From Candidatus Nitrotoga sp. AM1P (lineage in GTDB: Bacteria > Pseudomonadota > Gammaproteobacteria > Burkholderiales > Gallionellaceae), in assembly GCF_013168275.1 (NCBI RefSeq), contig NZ_AP019547.1:1302001-1366000 (forward strand): a stretch of DNA of 64,000 nt, in the 5' to 3' direction. Shown one piece after another: positions 1-9,259 of this stretch; positions within the stretch are counted from its first letter, which is position 1, and each line of letters starts with the position of its first letter. The position numbers were made by a program, and so were the translations under genes. A model generated the notes under the pieces. The model saw only the letters and a program-made list of their open reading frames with translations, did not search any database and had not been told where the DNA came from.

Positions 1-316
1 CTGCGGCCTTGATAGGGTCTTTAGCGACGCTAGTCACAGTTTCCCCACTGCCATACATTGCTCCGAGTTCAAACTGAGCCTTGGGGTATCCTTGAGCTGC
101 TGCTTTTTGATACCACTCCACGGCCTTATCGCCATCTACAGTTACACCGATGCCGTTGGCATATAGCCATCCTAGGCGGGTCTGAGCACTGACGTCTCCG
201 GCCTCCGCTTGCTTTTGCACTTGCTCCAAACTATTTGTTGCGGTCGACACTTCTCCTGCTAAAACATAGCCATTTAATGTTAAAAGCAAAGTCACAAACT
301 GTACAATTATTCTCAT
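1..316 (-). CDS. Sel1-repeat protein, secreted (partial, runs off left edge)
   Basis: Reading the complement from an ATG at 316 gives an open frame to the window edge. It starts with a basic, hydrophobic signal-like segment (MRIIVQFVTLLLTLNGYVLA, about 20 residues). Sel1/TPR-like repeats follow, visible as AQTRLGWLYANGIGV..DKAVEWYQKAA and AQFELGAMYGSG. Sel1 repeats form alpha-solenoid scaffolds for protein contacts, so a periplasmic adaptor is plausible, but no specific role can be given. The upstream GATGGGG is only a weak ribosome-binding site. It lies 265 bp downstream of mtnA on the same strand and is probably a separate unit. The C-terminus is outside the window. Confidence 0.8.
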   Translation of the reverse strand, partial: MRIIVQFVTLLLTLNGYVLAGEVSTATNSLEQVQKQAEAGDVSAQTRLGWLYANGIGVTVDGDKAVEWYQKAAAQGYPKAQFELGAMYGSGETVTSVAKDPIKAA

Positions 317-581
317 ATTGGCCCCATCATTATTACGTTATAGAAAATGCTGCCGCATGCACTACCTTCCCAACTTGGTTTGAGTAAGTTACTTCAATAT
401 AGTTCGCAGGCAATAATTGTCAAGACCTAATTTACATGCCTGTAGCAAGCAAAGAAATGTTCAAGTATGAAATAAAAAGCAAGTTTTATTTTAAGATAAA
501 CAATCTAAATTCACGCTGACAATTATTAAGTGGTCAATGCAAATGGTGTAGCACAGATGCACTAAAAAACTTGGCATTTCA

Positions 582-1622
582 TCAACTGAATAGCGCGCGC
601 AGTTTTCCAACATCAGGTTGGTGAATCACTCCCTTTTCGGTAATCAGCGCTGTAACCAATTCCGCAGGTGTAATATCAAACGAAGGATTGCGTATCTGCA
701 CGCCTTGCGCAGCCCAGTGAAAACCTCGGAAACCTTTTACCTCGTCTACATGACGTTCTTCAATGGGAATATCCACACCACTTTCGATAGACATGTCGAT
801 CGTGGAAAGCGGACAGGCCACATAGAAAGGAATGTGGTGGCGCTGTGCCAGCACGGCGACCATATAGGTGCCAATCTTGTTAGCGACATCCCCATTCGCG
901 GCTACGCGATCCGTGCCGACCACTACAGCATCCACTTCGCCACGACTCATCATGAAACCAGCCATATTATCAGTGATGAGGGCCACCGGAATTTTTTCCT
1001 GAACCATCTCCCATGCGGTCAGGCGTGCACCTTGCAGGAAGGGACGTGTTTCGTCAGCAATCACGGAAATTTTTTTTCCTGCTTCCACGGCGGACCGAAT
1101 GACGCCCAACGCAGTGCCATGGCCAGCGGTAGCCAGCGCTCCGGCATTGCAATGGGTCAATACGCGTGCGCCGTCCCGCAACAACTCGGCGCCGTGCGAC
1201 CCCAGAGCACGATTGATACGAATGTCTTCGGCAAAAATCTCATGCGCCTCGGCCAACAGGCGCATAGCTATTTGCCTGTTGGATTCATTCGATACGCTTT
1301 GCCATACCTGTTTCATACGGGCTAACGCCCAAAACAAGTTAACCGCCGTCGGCCTGCTTTGAGCCAGCGTATTAAAACCTTCATTCATACCACGCTGGAA
1401 AGATTCGTCAGTAAGAGCCAACAAACGCAATGCCTCCAGCGCCACGCCGTAGGCTGCTGCCACGCCGATGGCTGGAGCGCCACGCACCACCATGCTACGG
1501 ATGCCTTCGGCCACAGAAGCGGCAGAATCATATTGCACGTACATAAACGTCGCAGGCAAAATGCGCTGATCTATCATTTCCAGCACACCATCCGACCAAC
1601 GCAGAGTTTCAACTTTCATCAT
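582..1622 (-). CDS. mtnA: S-methyl-5-thioribose-1-phosphate isomerase MtnA
   Basis: Converts 5-methylthioribose-1-phosphate to 5-methylthioribulose-1-phosphate in cytoplasmic methylthioadenosine salvage. The protein is 345-346 aa, the normal family length, and belongs to the eIF2B-alpha-like isomerases. The catalytic cysteine sits in THCNAGALATAGHG (about Cys158) and the catalytic aspartate in VVGTDRVAANGDVANKIGT (about Asp238). DETRPFLQGARLTAWE is also family-typical. Two ATGs are adjacent at 1622 and 1619; GAGG lies 4 and 7 bases upstream respectively, so the second may be the one used. It is the last gene of the minus-strand run mtnP, aldolase, apt, mtnA and takes the product of MtnP. Confidence 0.95.
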   Translation of the reverse strand: MMKVETLRWSDGVLEMIDQRILPATFMYVQYDSAASVAEGIRSMVVRGAPAIGVAAAYGVALEALRLLALTDESFQRGMNEGFNTLAQSRPTAVNLFWALARMKQVWQSVSNESNRQIAMRLLAEAHEIFAEDIRINRALGSHGAELLRDGARVLTHCNAGALATAGHGTALGVIRSAVEAGKKISVIADETRPFLQGARLTAWEMVQEKIPVALITDNMAGFMMSRGEVDAVVVGTDRVAANGDVANKIGTYMVAVLAQRHHIPFYVACPLSTIDMSIESGVDIPIEERHVDEVKGFRGFHWAAQGVQIRNPSFDITPAELVTALITEKGVIHQPDVGKLRALFS

Positions 1623-1650
1623 GACGCCTCAAAAACGATAGCTCAGGCGT

Positions 1651-2178
1651 TCAGTCACCCTCAAATTCACATAGTGCAAAAACACTGTAGCCTTGTTTTT
1701 CCAAGCGTTTACGTCCGCCAACATCCGGTAGATCAATGACAAAACAGCACTCAACAATTTTGCCGCCAATCTTCTCGATCAGTCTGGTTGCCGCCTCCGC
1801 CGTACCACCGGTAGCAATTAGATCATCCACAAGCAATACCCTTTCACCTGAAGTAATCGCATCGGTATGAACTTCGATACGGTCAGTACCATATTCCAGT
1901 TCGTAGTCATGCCCTATCGTTTCTGCAGGCAACTTGCCTTGTTTACGAATCGGCACAAAACCTTTACCCAAAGCATAAGCCAGTGGCGCTCCTACGATAA
2001 AACCTCGCGCTTCAATACCCATCACCTTATCGATTTCCATATCAGCATAGCGACGTACCAACTCATTTATAGTGATCTTGAAACCTATCGAATCCTTAAG
2101 AAGGGAAGTGATATCACGAAACATGATATTCGGCTTGGGGTAGTGCGGAATGGTACGAATAAGAGATTTGATAGGCAT
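1651..2178 (-). CDS. apt: Adenine phosphoribosyltransferase
   Basis: Makes AMP from adenine and PRPP. The 175-aa length matches Apt. The PRPP-binding loop is [17 protein letters not shown] (about residues 114-130), and the N-terminal [10 protein letters not shown] and GIEARGF motifs are diagnostic. It lies between the aldolase gene and mtnA with short gaps of 14 and 28 bp. That placement makes biochemical sense: MtnP in the same cluster releases adenine from methylthioadenosine and Apt returns it to the nucleotide pool. Purine salvage in general is an additional role. Confidence 0.95.
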   Translation of the reverse strand: MPIKSLIRTIPHYPKPNIMFRDITSLLKDSIGFKITINELVRRYADMEIDKVMGIEARGFIVGAPLAYALGKGFVPIRKQGKLPAETIGHDYELEYGTDRIEVHTDAITSGERVLLVDDLIATGGTAEAATRLIEKIGGKIVECCFVIDLPDVGGRKRLEKQGYSVFALCEFEGD

Positions 2179-2192
2179 AGGTCTTCAGGTTA

Positions 2193-2840
2193 TTAGGTGC
2201 ATTTTTTGTAATCGACAAATTTTTCTTGCACGTCGTGCATTTGTTGCGGCGTAAGAATGTGCGGTTCACCTGCCTGCAAAGCGCGCCAGTACAATTCGCA
2301 CAAAAATTCGACCTCAATGGTTACTGTCAACGCATCGGTTAAATCAGAGCCCAACGCAATCATGCCGTGGTTAGCCAGCAAGCAAGCTTTTCGACCTTCA
2401 AGCGCGGACAATACATAGTCTGAAAGCGCCTGTTCGCCAAACAACGCATAGGGTGTGCAGCGGATTGTATTGCCGCCCGCCGCGGCAATCATGTAATGCA
2501 CGGCTGGAACATCCTTGCGCAAACAGGCCAATGTCGTGGCAAACGCTGAATGAGTGTGGATGACAGCGCCCACGTCAGGACGATTGGCTAGAATGTCACG
2601 ATGGAAGCGCCACTCGCTGGTGGGCTTGCCACCGCACAGAACATTGCCATTCAAATCCATACGTACCATGTCGGCGGGAGTCATTTTCGCCACCGACATC
2701 GCAGACGGCGTAATTAATATGCCATCACCACAACGCACGGCAGCATTGCCGGAAGTACCGCGATTCAAACCTTGATCGAGCAAACGCTGGGACACATCCA
2801 GTAACTCCAGGCGCAGGCCATCTTCACCGGATGGCATCAT
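2193..2840 (-). CDS. Class II aldolase, FucA-like; likely methylthioribulose-1-phosphate aldolase (Ald2-like)
   Basis: A 215-aa zinc-dependent class II aldolase. Metal ligands are visible as SEWRFH (Glu76), HTH (His95, His97) and NHG (His158). The sequence resembles E. coli fuculose-phosphate aldolase closely (RGTSGN, DGILITPS, AVHYMIAAAGGN), more than it resembles the dehydratase MtnB. The start ATG overlaps the mtnP stop (ATGA), indicating translational coupling. Established knowledge: in the DHAP shunt, Ald2 splits 5-methylthioribulose-1-phosphate into DHAP and (methylthio)acetaldehyde. The neighbours mtnP and mtnA supply exactly that substrate. Family and fold are certain; the substrate is inferred from context. 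Alternatives are fuculose- or ribulose-phosphate aldolase. Confidence 0.82.
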   Translation of the reverse strand: MMPSGEDGLRLELLDVSQRLLDQGLNRGTSGNAAVRCGDGILITPSAMSVAKMTPADMVRMDLNGNVLCGGKPTSEWRFHRDILANRPDVGAVIHTHSAFATTLACLRKDVPAVHYMIAAAGGNTIRCTPYALFGEQALSDYVLSALEGRKACLLANHGMIALGSDLTDALTVTIEVEFLCELYWRALQAGEPHILTPQQMHDVQEKFVDYKKCT

Positions 2841-3724
2841 GACTTAACTTTCAACACCCGGCCCGCAATAGCATCCAGCTTTTCAATCATGGCTGGATCG
2901 CGCATTTCCGGTGCAGTAATGAGTGCGAATTCCAAGGCCGAACGACAACTACAGACATCGGCCAGAGTATCAGTGCGCACTTTCGGAACGATGTGCTTTA
3001 CCAGCGTTTTCGCCTTGTCGGCATTTTCGCCAAGCATCTTGATGATCTGCCCCACCGTTACATGCTCATGGTCGGGATGCCAACAATCATAGTCAGTGAC
3101 CATCGCCACGGTGGCGTAACACAGCTCTGCCTCACGGGCGAGCTTGGCTTCTGGCATGTTGGTCATGCCAATGACATCACACCCCCAGGTACGATAAAGA
3201 TTTGATTCAGCCAGACTGGAAAACTGCGGCCCTTCCATAACCAGATAGGTCCCGCCACGAACGATTGGGATATTTGCCTCTCTCGCGGCCATCTCAATAT
3301 GATCACCCAGTCTTTTGCAAACAGGGTAAGCCATGGAGACATGCGCCACCAATCCCGTGCCAAAAAAAGACTTATTACGCGCAAAAGTACGATCGATAAA
3401 TTGATCAATAATCACGAACGTGCCCGGCGGCAAGTCCTCGCGCAAAGAACCAACGGCACTAACTGAAATGACATCAGTCACCCCTGCCCGCTTCAGCACG
3501 TCGATATTGGCGTGAAAATTAATTTCAGTCGGCGGAATTCTGTGTCCGCGACCATGACGGGGCAAAAACACAACATTGTGACCGTCCAATTCACCAAACA
3601 ATAATTCACTGGATGGCTCTCCAAACGGCGAAGCGACCTTTTCCCAGCGCTTATTGGTCAACCCGGCAATGTCATAAATCCCGCTGCCGCCGATTATGCC
3701 GATTCTTTCTGGTACATGAATCAT
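2837..3724 (-). CDS. mtnP: S-methyl-5'-thioadenosine phosphorylase
   Basis: Phosphorolysis of methylthioadenosine, a by-product of polyamine synthesis, to adenine and 5-methylthioribose-1-phosphate. At 295 aa it is typical of the trimeric PNP/MTAP family. The N-terminal IGIIGGSGIYD, the phosphate-site LPRHGRGHRIPP, SAVGSLRED and MTNMPEAKLAREAELCYA are all present. It is the first gene of the minus-strand salvage cluster, and its stop overlaps the aldolase start by 4 bp. The ATG at 3724 lies inside a 194-bp sequence that recurs at 5398-5591, where a fragment of this gene's 5' end survives. The upstream region here is therefore one copy of a duplicated promoter region. Confidence 0.95.
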   Translation of the reverse strand: MIHVPERIGIIGGSGIYDIAGLTNKRWEKVASPFGEPSSELLFGELDGHNVVFLPRHGRGHRIPPTEINFHANIDVLKRAGVTDVISVSAVGSLREDLPPGTFVIIDQFIDRTFARNKSFFGTGLVAHVSMAYPVCKRLGDHIEMAAREANIPIVRGGTYLVMEGPQFSSLAESNLYRTWGCDVIGMTNMPEAKLAREAELCYATVAMVTDYDCWHPDHEHVTVGQIIKMLGENADKAKTLVKHIVPKVRTDTLADVCSCRSALEFALITAPEMRDPAMIEKLDAIAGRVLKVKS

Positions 3725-3861
3725 ACTTGTCCGTAATTGTTTTATGTTTACAAGCGGATTGAAACAGGAAGTATAGTTTTATTCAAGACAATGAATGCTA
3801 GCCCACGCTATTGCCTTTAACAAACGTTGGTATGATACCCATCCATTACCTACTTGAACTC
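3668..3861. repeat. 194-bp direct repeat, left copy (mtnP 5' end plus intergenic region)
   Basis: Positions 3668-3861 align without gaps to 5398-5591 at a constant offset of 1730. The 3' two thirds are nearly identical (for example the stretch from ttcaagaca to tacttgaactc). The mtnP-proximal part carries scattered substitutions. The copy covers the first 19 codons of mtnP and the whole former mtnP-nadE spacer, so it is a duplication of chromosomal sequence and not an element end. The two copies bracket the 1.5-kb insert with the GIY-YIG gene. Confidence 0.93.
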
Positions 3862-3919
3862 AGCAAGCGCAGCTTGGGCTAATGTAGGTTGGCGCTGAAC
3901 TTGCGAAGCCCAACACGAA

Positions 3920-3984
3920 ATCAAGGGGGGGCAGTCTTGACACAACGTCAGGCCGAATGCGTGATGTCAAGACTTCCCCTTGAT
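3920..3984. repeat. Long imperfect palindrome, left copy
   Basis: A 65-bp hairpin-forming sequence. Outer arm ATCAAGGGG pairs with CCCCTTGAT; middle arm AGTCTTGACA pairs with TGTCAAGACT; inner ACG pairs with CGT around a tcaggccgaatg loop. The core from CTTGACA to TGTCAAG is shared with 5330-5397 with two base differences. The outer arms differ between copies but stay complementary, including a C-G pair here where the other copy has A-T. Such compensation suggests selection on the folded form. It lies about 256 bp upstream of the GIY-YIG gene start. Confidence 0.85.
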
Positions 3985-4240
3985 GCTCTGACTCCTTGAT
4001 GTTCCTGCCAATCGACAGCCGATTTCTGTAGCCAATGGAGGTAGCAGTGATAATCCTCCTCGGCAAAGAAACACGGCTTGCGATTAATTCCGCGCTGCAC
4101 GACGTGCTGCGGTATATTAGCTAGCTTAATGCGTGGGCGACGCTGCCTGCTGGCTCAAATTAAATGCGATACGGCCCCCTTAGACCGGCATCCCTTTTTC
4201 TTTGGATTACAATGGGGGACTCAATCTTCTTGGAGCCGTG

Positions 4241-5350
4241 ATGAATTCTCATATTTACATTCTGACCGATGGGGTCAATACTAAAATTGGGATCACCACC
4301 GACCTCGCCAAGAGAATGGCTTCCTACAATACACATAACGCCACGATCCAACTCGTCGAAAAATATCCCTGTGCTGAGGATGAAGCCAAACGGGTCGAAA
4401 CCGCGATCAAAAGCATCTTTAAAGGTCAGCTCACCGGCAAAGGGAAAGAATGGTTTAGTGTCAGCCCTGATGTGGTGGATCGGTATGTGTCTAATCTCTT
4501 AGAAAAGCCACTCTCAGAATTGCTCTTGCCGTCTTTCCACGGAGCTCAGCTGACCGCAGTCGCTGACGATCTCAAAGAAGACATTCTGAAGCAGATTCAA
4601 GCGAGAAATATCAAATCCGTTCAACTGAAACAGCAGTTCGCCGAACTCTTTGCGACAAAGTTTTCCCTGGGGATTGTTGAACACAAACTGCCTGAGAATG
4701 TGGTCGTTAAAGATAACTTGTCGATCGACATTCATCACTGTATTTCCCCCAGTGAATCTCGTATTGTTAAAGAGGCTGTGACTAATAACCATATTCGAAT
4801 GCCGTGTGAGGATCATGTTTGGAGATTTTTCAACTTAGTTAAATTGGCGAGTGGATATTACATCGCAGTGTGCACGGCTAAAGTCTCCATGCCCTATATC
4901 GAGCGTCTTCAAAAAGAAGACGCTGAAACGGAAGTGGCTGAGTTTGCGTATGCCCTTGGCCTATATGCGACCTTTCATCACGAATGGTCTTGGCATTTCC
5001 CGAATAAAACAGGACTGATTCTTTATCAGCCGAAAACACCTTTTCACCTGACTCTTAAACGCTGGGATCAATCCTTCAGGAAATGGATCATTGAAAGACG
5101 GGAAGTCTTGAAAAATGAGCCGTTCCAGGATCGTGACATGTTGGCTAAAACCATTGAAGATATCGCGCACGACAACAGCTTCCCCCTCGATATTCAATCC
5201 TATCCGGAACTGTGTCAAAAATACTTTTCCCCCTTCTTGGGCTTTGCAACCTATGATGAATATCCGCACTGGCAAAAAGAAGCTCATATTTTTCTACTGG
5301 AAAAATGGAAAGCCTCCATGGGTCAGGAAAATAAAGGGGGCAAGTCTTGA
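4241..5350 (+). CDS. GIY-YIG/T5orf172-like nuclease-domain protein of unknown function
   Basis: 369 aa from the ATG at 4241, chosen because TTGGAG lies 5-6 bases upstream; the frame opens 13 codons earlier without such support. Residues 1-75 look like a T5orf172/Mug113 variant of the GIY-YIG nuclease fold: HIYIL at 4-8, KIGIT at 15-19, Arg25, Glu53 in AKRVETAI, and GKEWF at 68-72. The remaining ~290 residues are not recognised. They are mixed hydrophilic, with no clear membrane segment, and include an aromatic-rich stretch (YATFHHEWSWHFPN). The stop codon lies inside the right palindrome. The gene is the only cargo of the insert between the 194-bp repeats. It could be a homing-type nuclease, a defence protein or a regulator. 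Confidence 0.75.
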   Translation: MNSHIYILTDGVNTKIGITTDLAKRMASYNTHNATIQLVEKYPCAEDEAKRVETAIKSIFKGQLTGKGKEWFSVSPDVVDRYVSNLLEKPLSELLLPSFHGAQLTAVADDLKEDILKQIQARNIKSVQLKQQFAELFATKFSLGIVEHKLPENVVVKDNLSIDIHHCISPSESRIVKEAVTNNHIRMPCEDHVWRFFNLVKLASGYYIAVCTAKVSMPYIERLQKEDAETEVAEFAYALGLYATFHHEWSWHFPNKTGLILYQPKTPFHLTLKRWDQSFRKWIIERREVLKNEPFQDRDMLAKTIEDIAHDNSFPLDIQSYPELCQKYFSPFLGFATYDEYPHWQKEAHIFLLEKWKASMGQENKGGKS

Positions 5351-5397
5351 CACAACGTTAGGCCGGATGCGTGATGTCAAGGCTTGGTCCCTTTATT
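5330..5397. repeat. Long imperfect palindrome, right copy
   Basis: A 68-bp hairpin. Outer arm AATAAAGGG pairs with CCCTTTATT; AAGTCTTGACA pairs with TGTCAAGGCTT with one wobble; inner ACG/CGT encloses ttaggccggatg. It begins within the last codons of the GIY-YIG gene, whose TGA is at 5348-5350, and ends exactly where the right 194-bp repeat starts (5398). It could act as a transcript 3' end, a recombination site or an element terminus. It lacks the T-run of a classic terminator. Confidence 0.85.
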
Positions 5398-5591
5398 AAT
5401 GTTATAAATCCCGCTGCCGCCGATTATGCCGATTCTTTCTGGTACATAGATCATGGTTGTCCGTAATCATTTTAAATTTACAAGCAGATTGAAACAGGAA
5501 GTACAGTTTTATTCAAGACAATGAATGCTTGCCCACGCTATTGCCTTTAACAAACGTTGGTATGATACCCATCCATTACCTACTTGAACTC
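5398..5591. repeat. 194-bp direct repeat, right copy
   Basis: Gap-free match to 3668-3861. This copy directly precedes nadE and so carries the native nadE upstream region. It also carries a useless stub of mtnP on the opposite strand. Differences cluster near the mtnP start (for example tcatggttg against tcatacttg, and cattttaaattta against tgttttatgttta). Two copies drifting apart suggests the event is not very recent. A possible promoter for nadE is TTGCCT (5541-5546) with TATGAT (5561-5566), but the spacing is short and this is weak. Confidence 0.93.
5399..5454 (-). pseudogene. mtnP 5' fragment (first 17-18 codons)
   Basis: Reading the complement from ATG at 5454 gives MIYVPERIGIIGGSGIY, matching the first residues of intact MtnP (MIHVPERIGIIGGSGIYD) before the homology stops at the end of the right palindrome. 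The fragment cannot be functional. It shows that the duplicated segment was copied from the mtnP/nadE junction and fixes the polarity of the event. Confidence 0.88.
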
Positions 5592-5601
5592 TGAACTCAA
5601 T

Positions 5602-7586
<1,985 letters not shown>

Positions 7587-7890
7587 GATTTTACTCATTA
7601 AGCTTTGCGAATACATTTAAAACGTCAAATCGACAGCCACTGCGCACCTGAACGATCACCTTATAATTCTGCCGTACCCGTTCCCCTTAAGTTCAAGGAC
7701 GAAGCGCAATTATATAACCACGACTGATTCTCTATAAAAAGTGTAACTACCTTTGGCCTGAGTACGGTAGCCCGTTAAATAGTTTGAGATTTCTTGAACT
7801 TTACAAGTAAATAGAGGACATGCACTCTTCCGAATAGTCAAGAAATCCAGTAAAGTGCTTTCCCGCCATAACCAAATAAGAGCAAAACTA
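7587..7890. other. Intergenic region, glnB to hfq
   Basis: 304 bp without a credible ORF, tRNA-like fold or strong hairpin. It must hold the hfq promoter. The segment at 7685-7860 is A+T-rich, with possible -10-like hexamers (for example tataaa at 7733-7738), but no pair of hexamers is convincing. Nothing else seen. Confidence 0.4.
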
Positions 7891-8121
7891 ATGAGTACAA
7901 AAGGGCAACAATTACAAGACCCGTTCCTGAATGCACTACGCAAGGAGCATGTGCAAGTCGCCATTTATCTGGTAAATGGTATCAAGTTACAAGGTCAGGT
8001 CGAATCATTTGATCAATATGTAGTACTGCTGAAAAACACAATCACGCAAATGGTTTACAAACACGCCATTTCCACCATTGTTCCTGCACGTGCCATCACT
8101 ATTCCATTAGACACTGACTAA
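7891..8121 (+). CDS. hfq: RNA chaperone Hfq
   Basis: 76 aa from the ATG at 7891, giving the canonical [18 protein letters not shown] start; the frame is open 12 codons further up but family alignment excludes that. Hfq forms hexameric Sm-like rings that pair small RNAs with mRNAs. Gln9/Asp10 and the proximal-face YKHAI (56-60) are present. The protein lacks the long acidic C-terminal tail of E. coli Hfq, as usual in betaproteobacteria. The stop TAA shares its last base with the hflX start, so the two are coupled in the hfq-hflX-hflKC operon. Confidence 0.97.
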   Translation: MSTKGQQLQDPFLNALRKEHVQVAIYLVNGIKLQGQVESFDQYVVLLKNTITQMVYKHAISTIVPARAITIPLDTD

Positions 8122-9239
8122 TGCACAAAAGCACTGCGGTAATTAACACGGCAGTATTAGTTAGCTTGGATTTTGGTGTACCGGATTATGCAGAAAGCTT
8201 GGAAGAATTGCGCCTGCTGGCAGAAAGTGCAGGCGTGCATTGCATCGCATTAATAGAAGGACGGCGGCATCGTCCTGATGCGTCATTATTTGCAGGTAGC
8301 GGTAAGGTGGATGAAATCTCCGCCATTGTCGAACAGAACGAGGTTCCGCTGGTTATTTTTAACCACGACCTGTCCCCTGCGCAAATGCGCAATCTGACCG
8401 CTAGAATTAAGGCCCGTGTGATTGACCGCACCATGCTGATCCTGGATATCTTTGCCTTGCGCGCTCAAAGCCATGAAGGTAAGGTACAGGTGGAACTGGC
8501 CCAACTTAAATATCTTTCCACACGTTTGGTCGGAATGAATACCGACATGGGCCAACAGAAATACGCGGTAGGTGCTCGCGGTCCAGGCGAAACACAGTTG
8601 GAACTGGATAGACGCAAACTGGATAAGCGGGTAGTTTTGTTGAAAGAGCGCCTGGAAAAGCTTCATCGCCATCGCCAAGTGCTACGCCGATCTCGTACAC
8701 GATCAGATGTGTTATCGGTATCTATCGTTGGTTACACGAATGCGGGCAAGTCTACTTTATTTAATAAATTGACCCACTCGAATGCATATGTTGCAGATCA
8801 GTTATTTGCCACGCTCGACACAACCGCTCGGCGCGTATATATCGAAGGATCAGGTCAGGTGGTATTGTCGGATACGGTAGGCTTTATTCGTCATCTGCCG
8901 CATAGTTTAATTGCAGCCTTTCGCAGCACATTAGACGAAACGGCGCAGGCCGATTTGTTGCTGCATGTAGTGGATGCCAACAGCTCGGAACGGTTTGACC
9001 AGATAGCTGAAGTTAATAAAGTATTGCTGGAAATTGGCGCACAGCATATCCCGCAAATTTTGATATTCAATAAGATTGACCTACAGAATTTACCGGTGGG
9101 TATGCAACGTGACGATTATGCTAGAATTGCGCGCATTTATTTGAGCGCTAAAACTGGTGCAGGTATAGATGAATTGCGTGCGGCGTTGGCGGAAGTAGGT
9201 AACACCCGAACACAATGGGATGTCCCTGAAACTAAATAA
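8121..9239 (+). CDS. hflX: Ribosome-associated GTPase HflX
   Basis: 372 aa. GTPase that splits stalled or stressed 70S ribosomes. An N-terminal HflX domain (roughly 20-190) with the glycine-rich GARGPGETQLELDRR and a coiled helix is followed by the G domain: G1 GYTNAGKST (204-212), G3 DTVGF (251-255), G4 NKID (317-320). It starts one base into the hfq stop. It sits in the conserved hfq-hflX-hflK-hflC order. The C-terminus is short, without the long extension of E. coli HflX. Confidence 0.96.
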   Translation: MHKSTAVINTAVLVSLDFGVPDYAESLEELRLLAESAGVHCIALIEGRRHRPDASLFAGSGKVDEISAIVEQNEVPLVIFNHDLSPAQMRNLTARIKARVIDRTMLILDIFALRAQSHEGKVQVELAQLKYLSTRLVGMNTDMGQQKYAVGARGPGETQLELDRRKLDKRVVLLKERLEKLHRHRQVLRRSRTRSDVLSVSIVGYTNAGKSTLFNKLTHSNAYVADQLFATLDTTARRVYIEGSGQVVLSDTVGFIRHLPHSLIAAFRSTLDETAQADLLLHVVDANSSERFDQIAEVNKVLLEIGAQHIPQILIFNKIDLQNLPVGMQRDDYARIARIYLSAKTGAGIDELRAALAEVGNTRTQWDVPETK

Positions 9240-9259
9240 TTGATTAAATAGGATGAGTT

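Larger units (their letters stand above)
3862..5397. mobile_element. Candidate inserted element with GIY-YIG gene and flanking palindromes
   Basis: About 1.54 kb separates the two copies of the mtnP/nadE intergenic repeat. It contains one convincing gene (4241-5350), a 65-bp palindrome near the left end (3920-3984) and a related 68-bp palindrome at the right end (5330-5397) that abuts the right repeat exactly. 3870-3917 also holds a smaller inverted pair (TTGGGCT / AGCCCAA) around a tgtaggttggcgctgaac stretch. The rest of 3985-4240 holds only small hairpins (ggagg/cctcc near 4036-4058, gcacgacgtgc near 4096) and no credible ORF. Mobility is inferred from this layout; no transposase or integrase is present. 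Confidence 0.5.

Noticed and set aside
3930..5385. Integron attC sites: the palindromes contain GTTAGGC / GTCAGGC, which resembles the attC R' box
   Set aside because: In attC sites the conserved boxes are at the outer ends and the middle varies. Here GTTAGGC lies near the loop and the outer arms vary. No integrase or cassette array is present.
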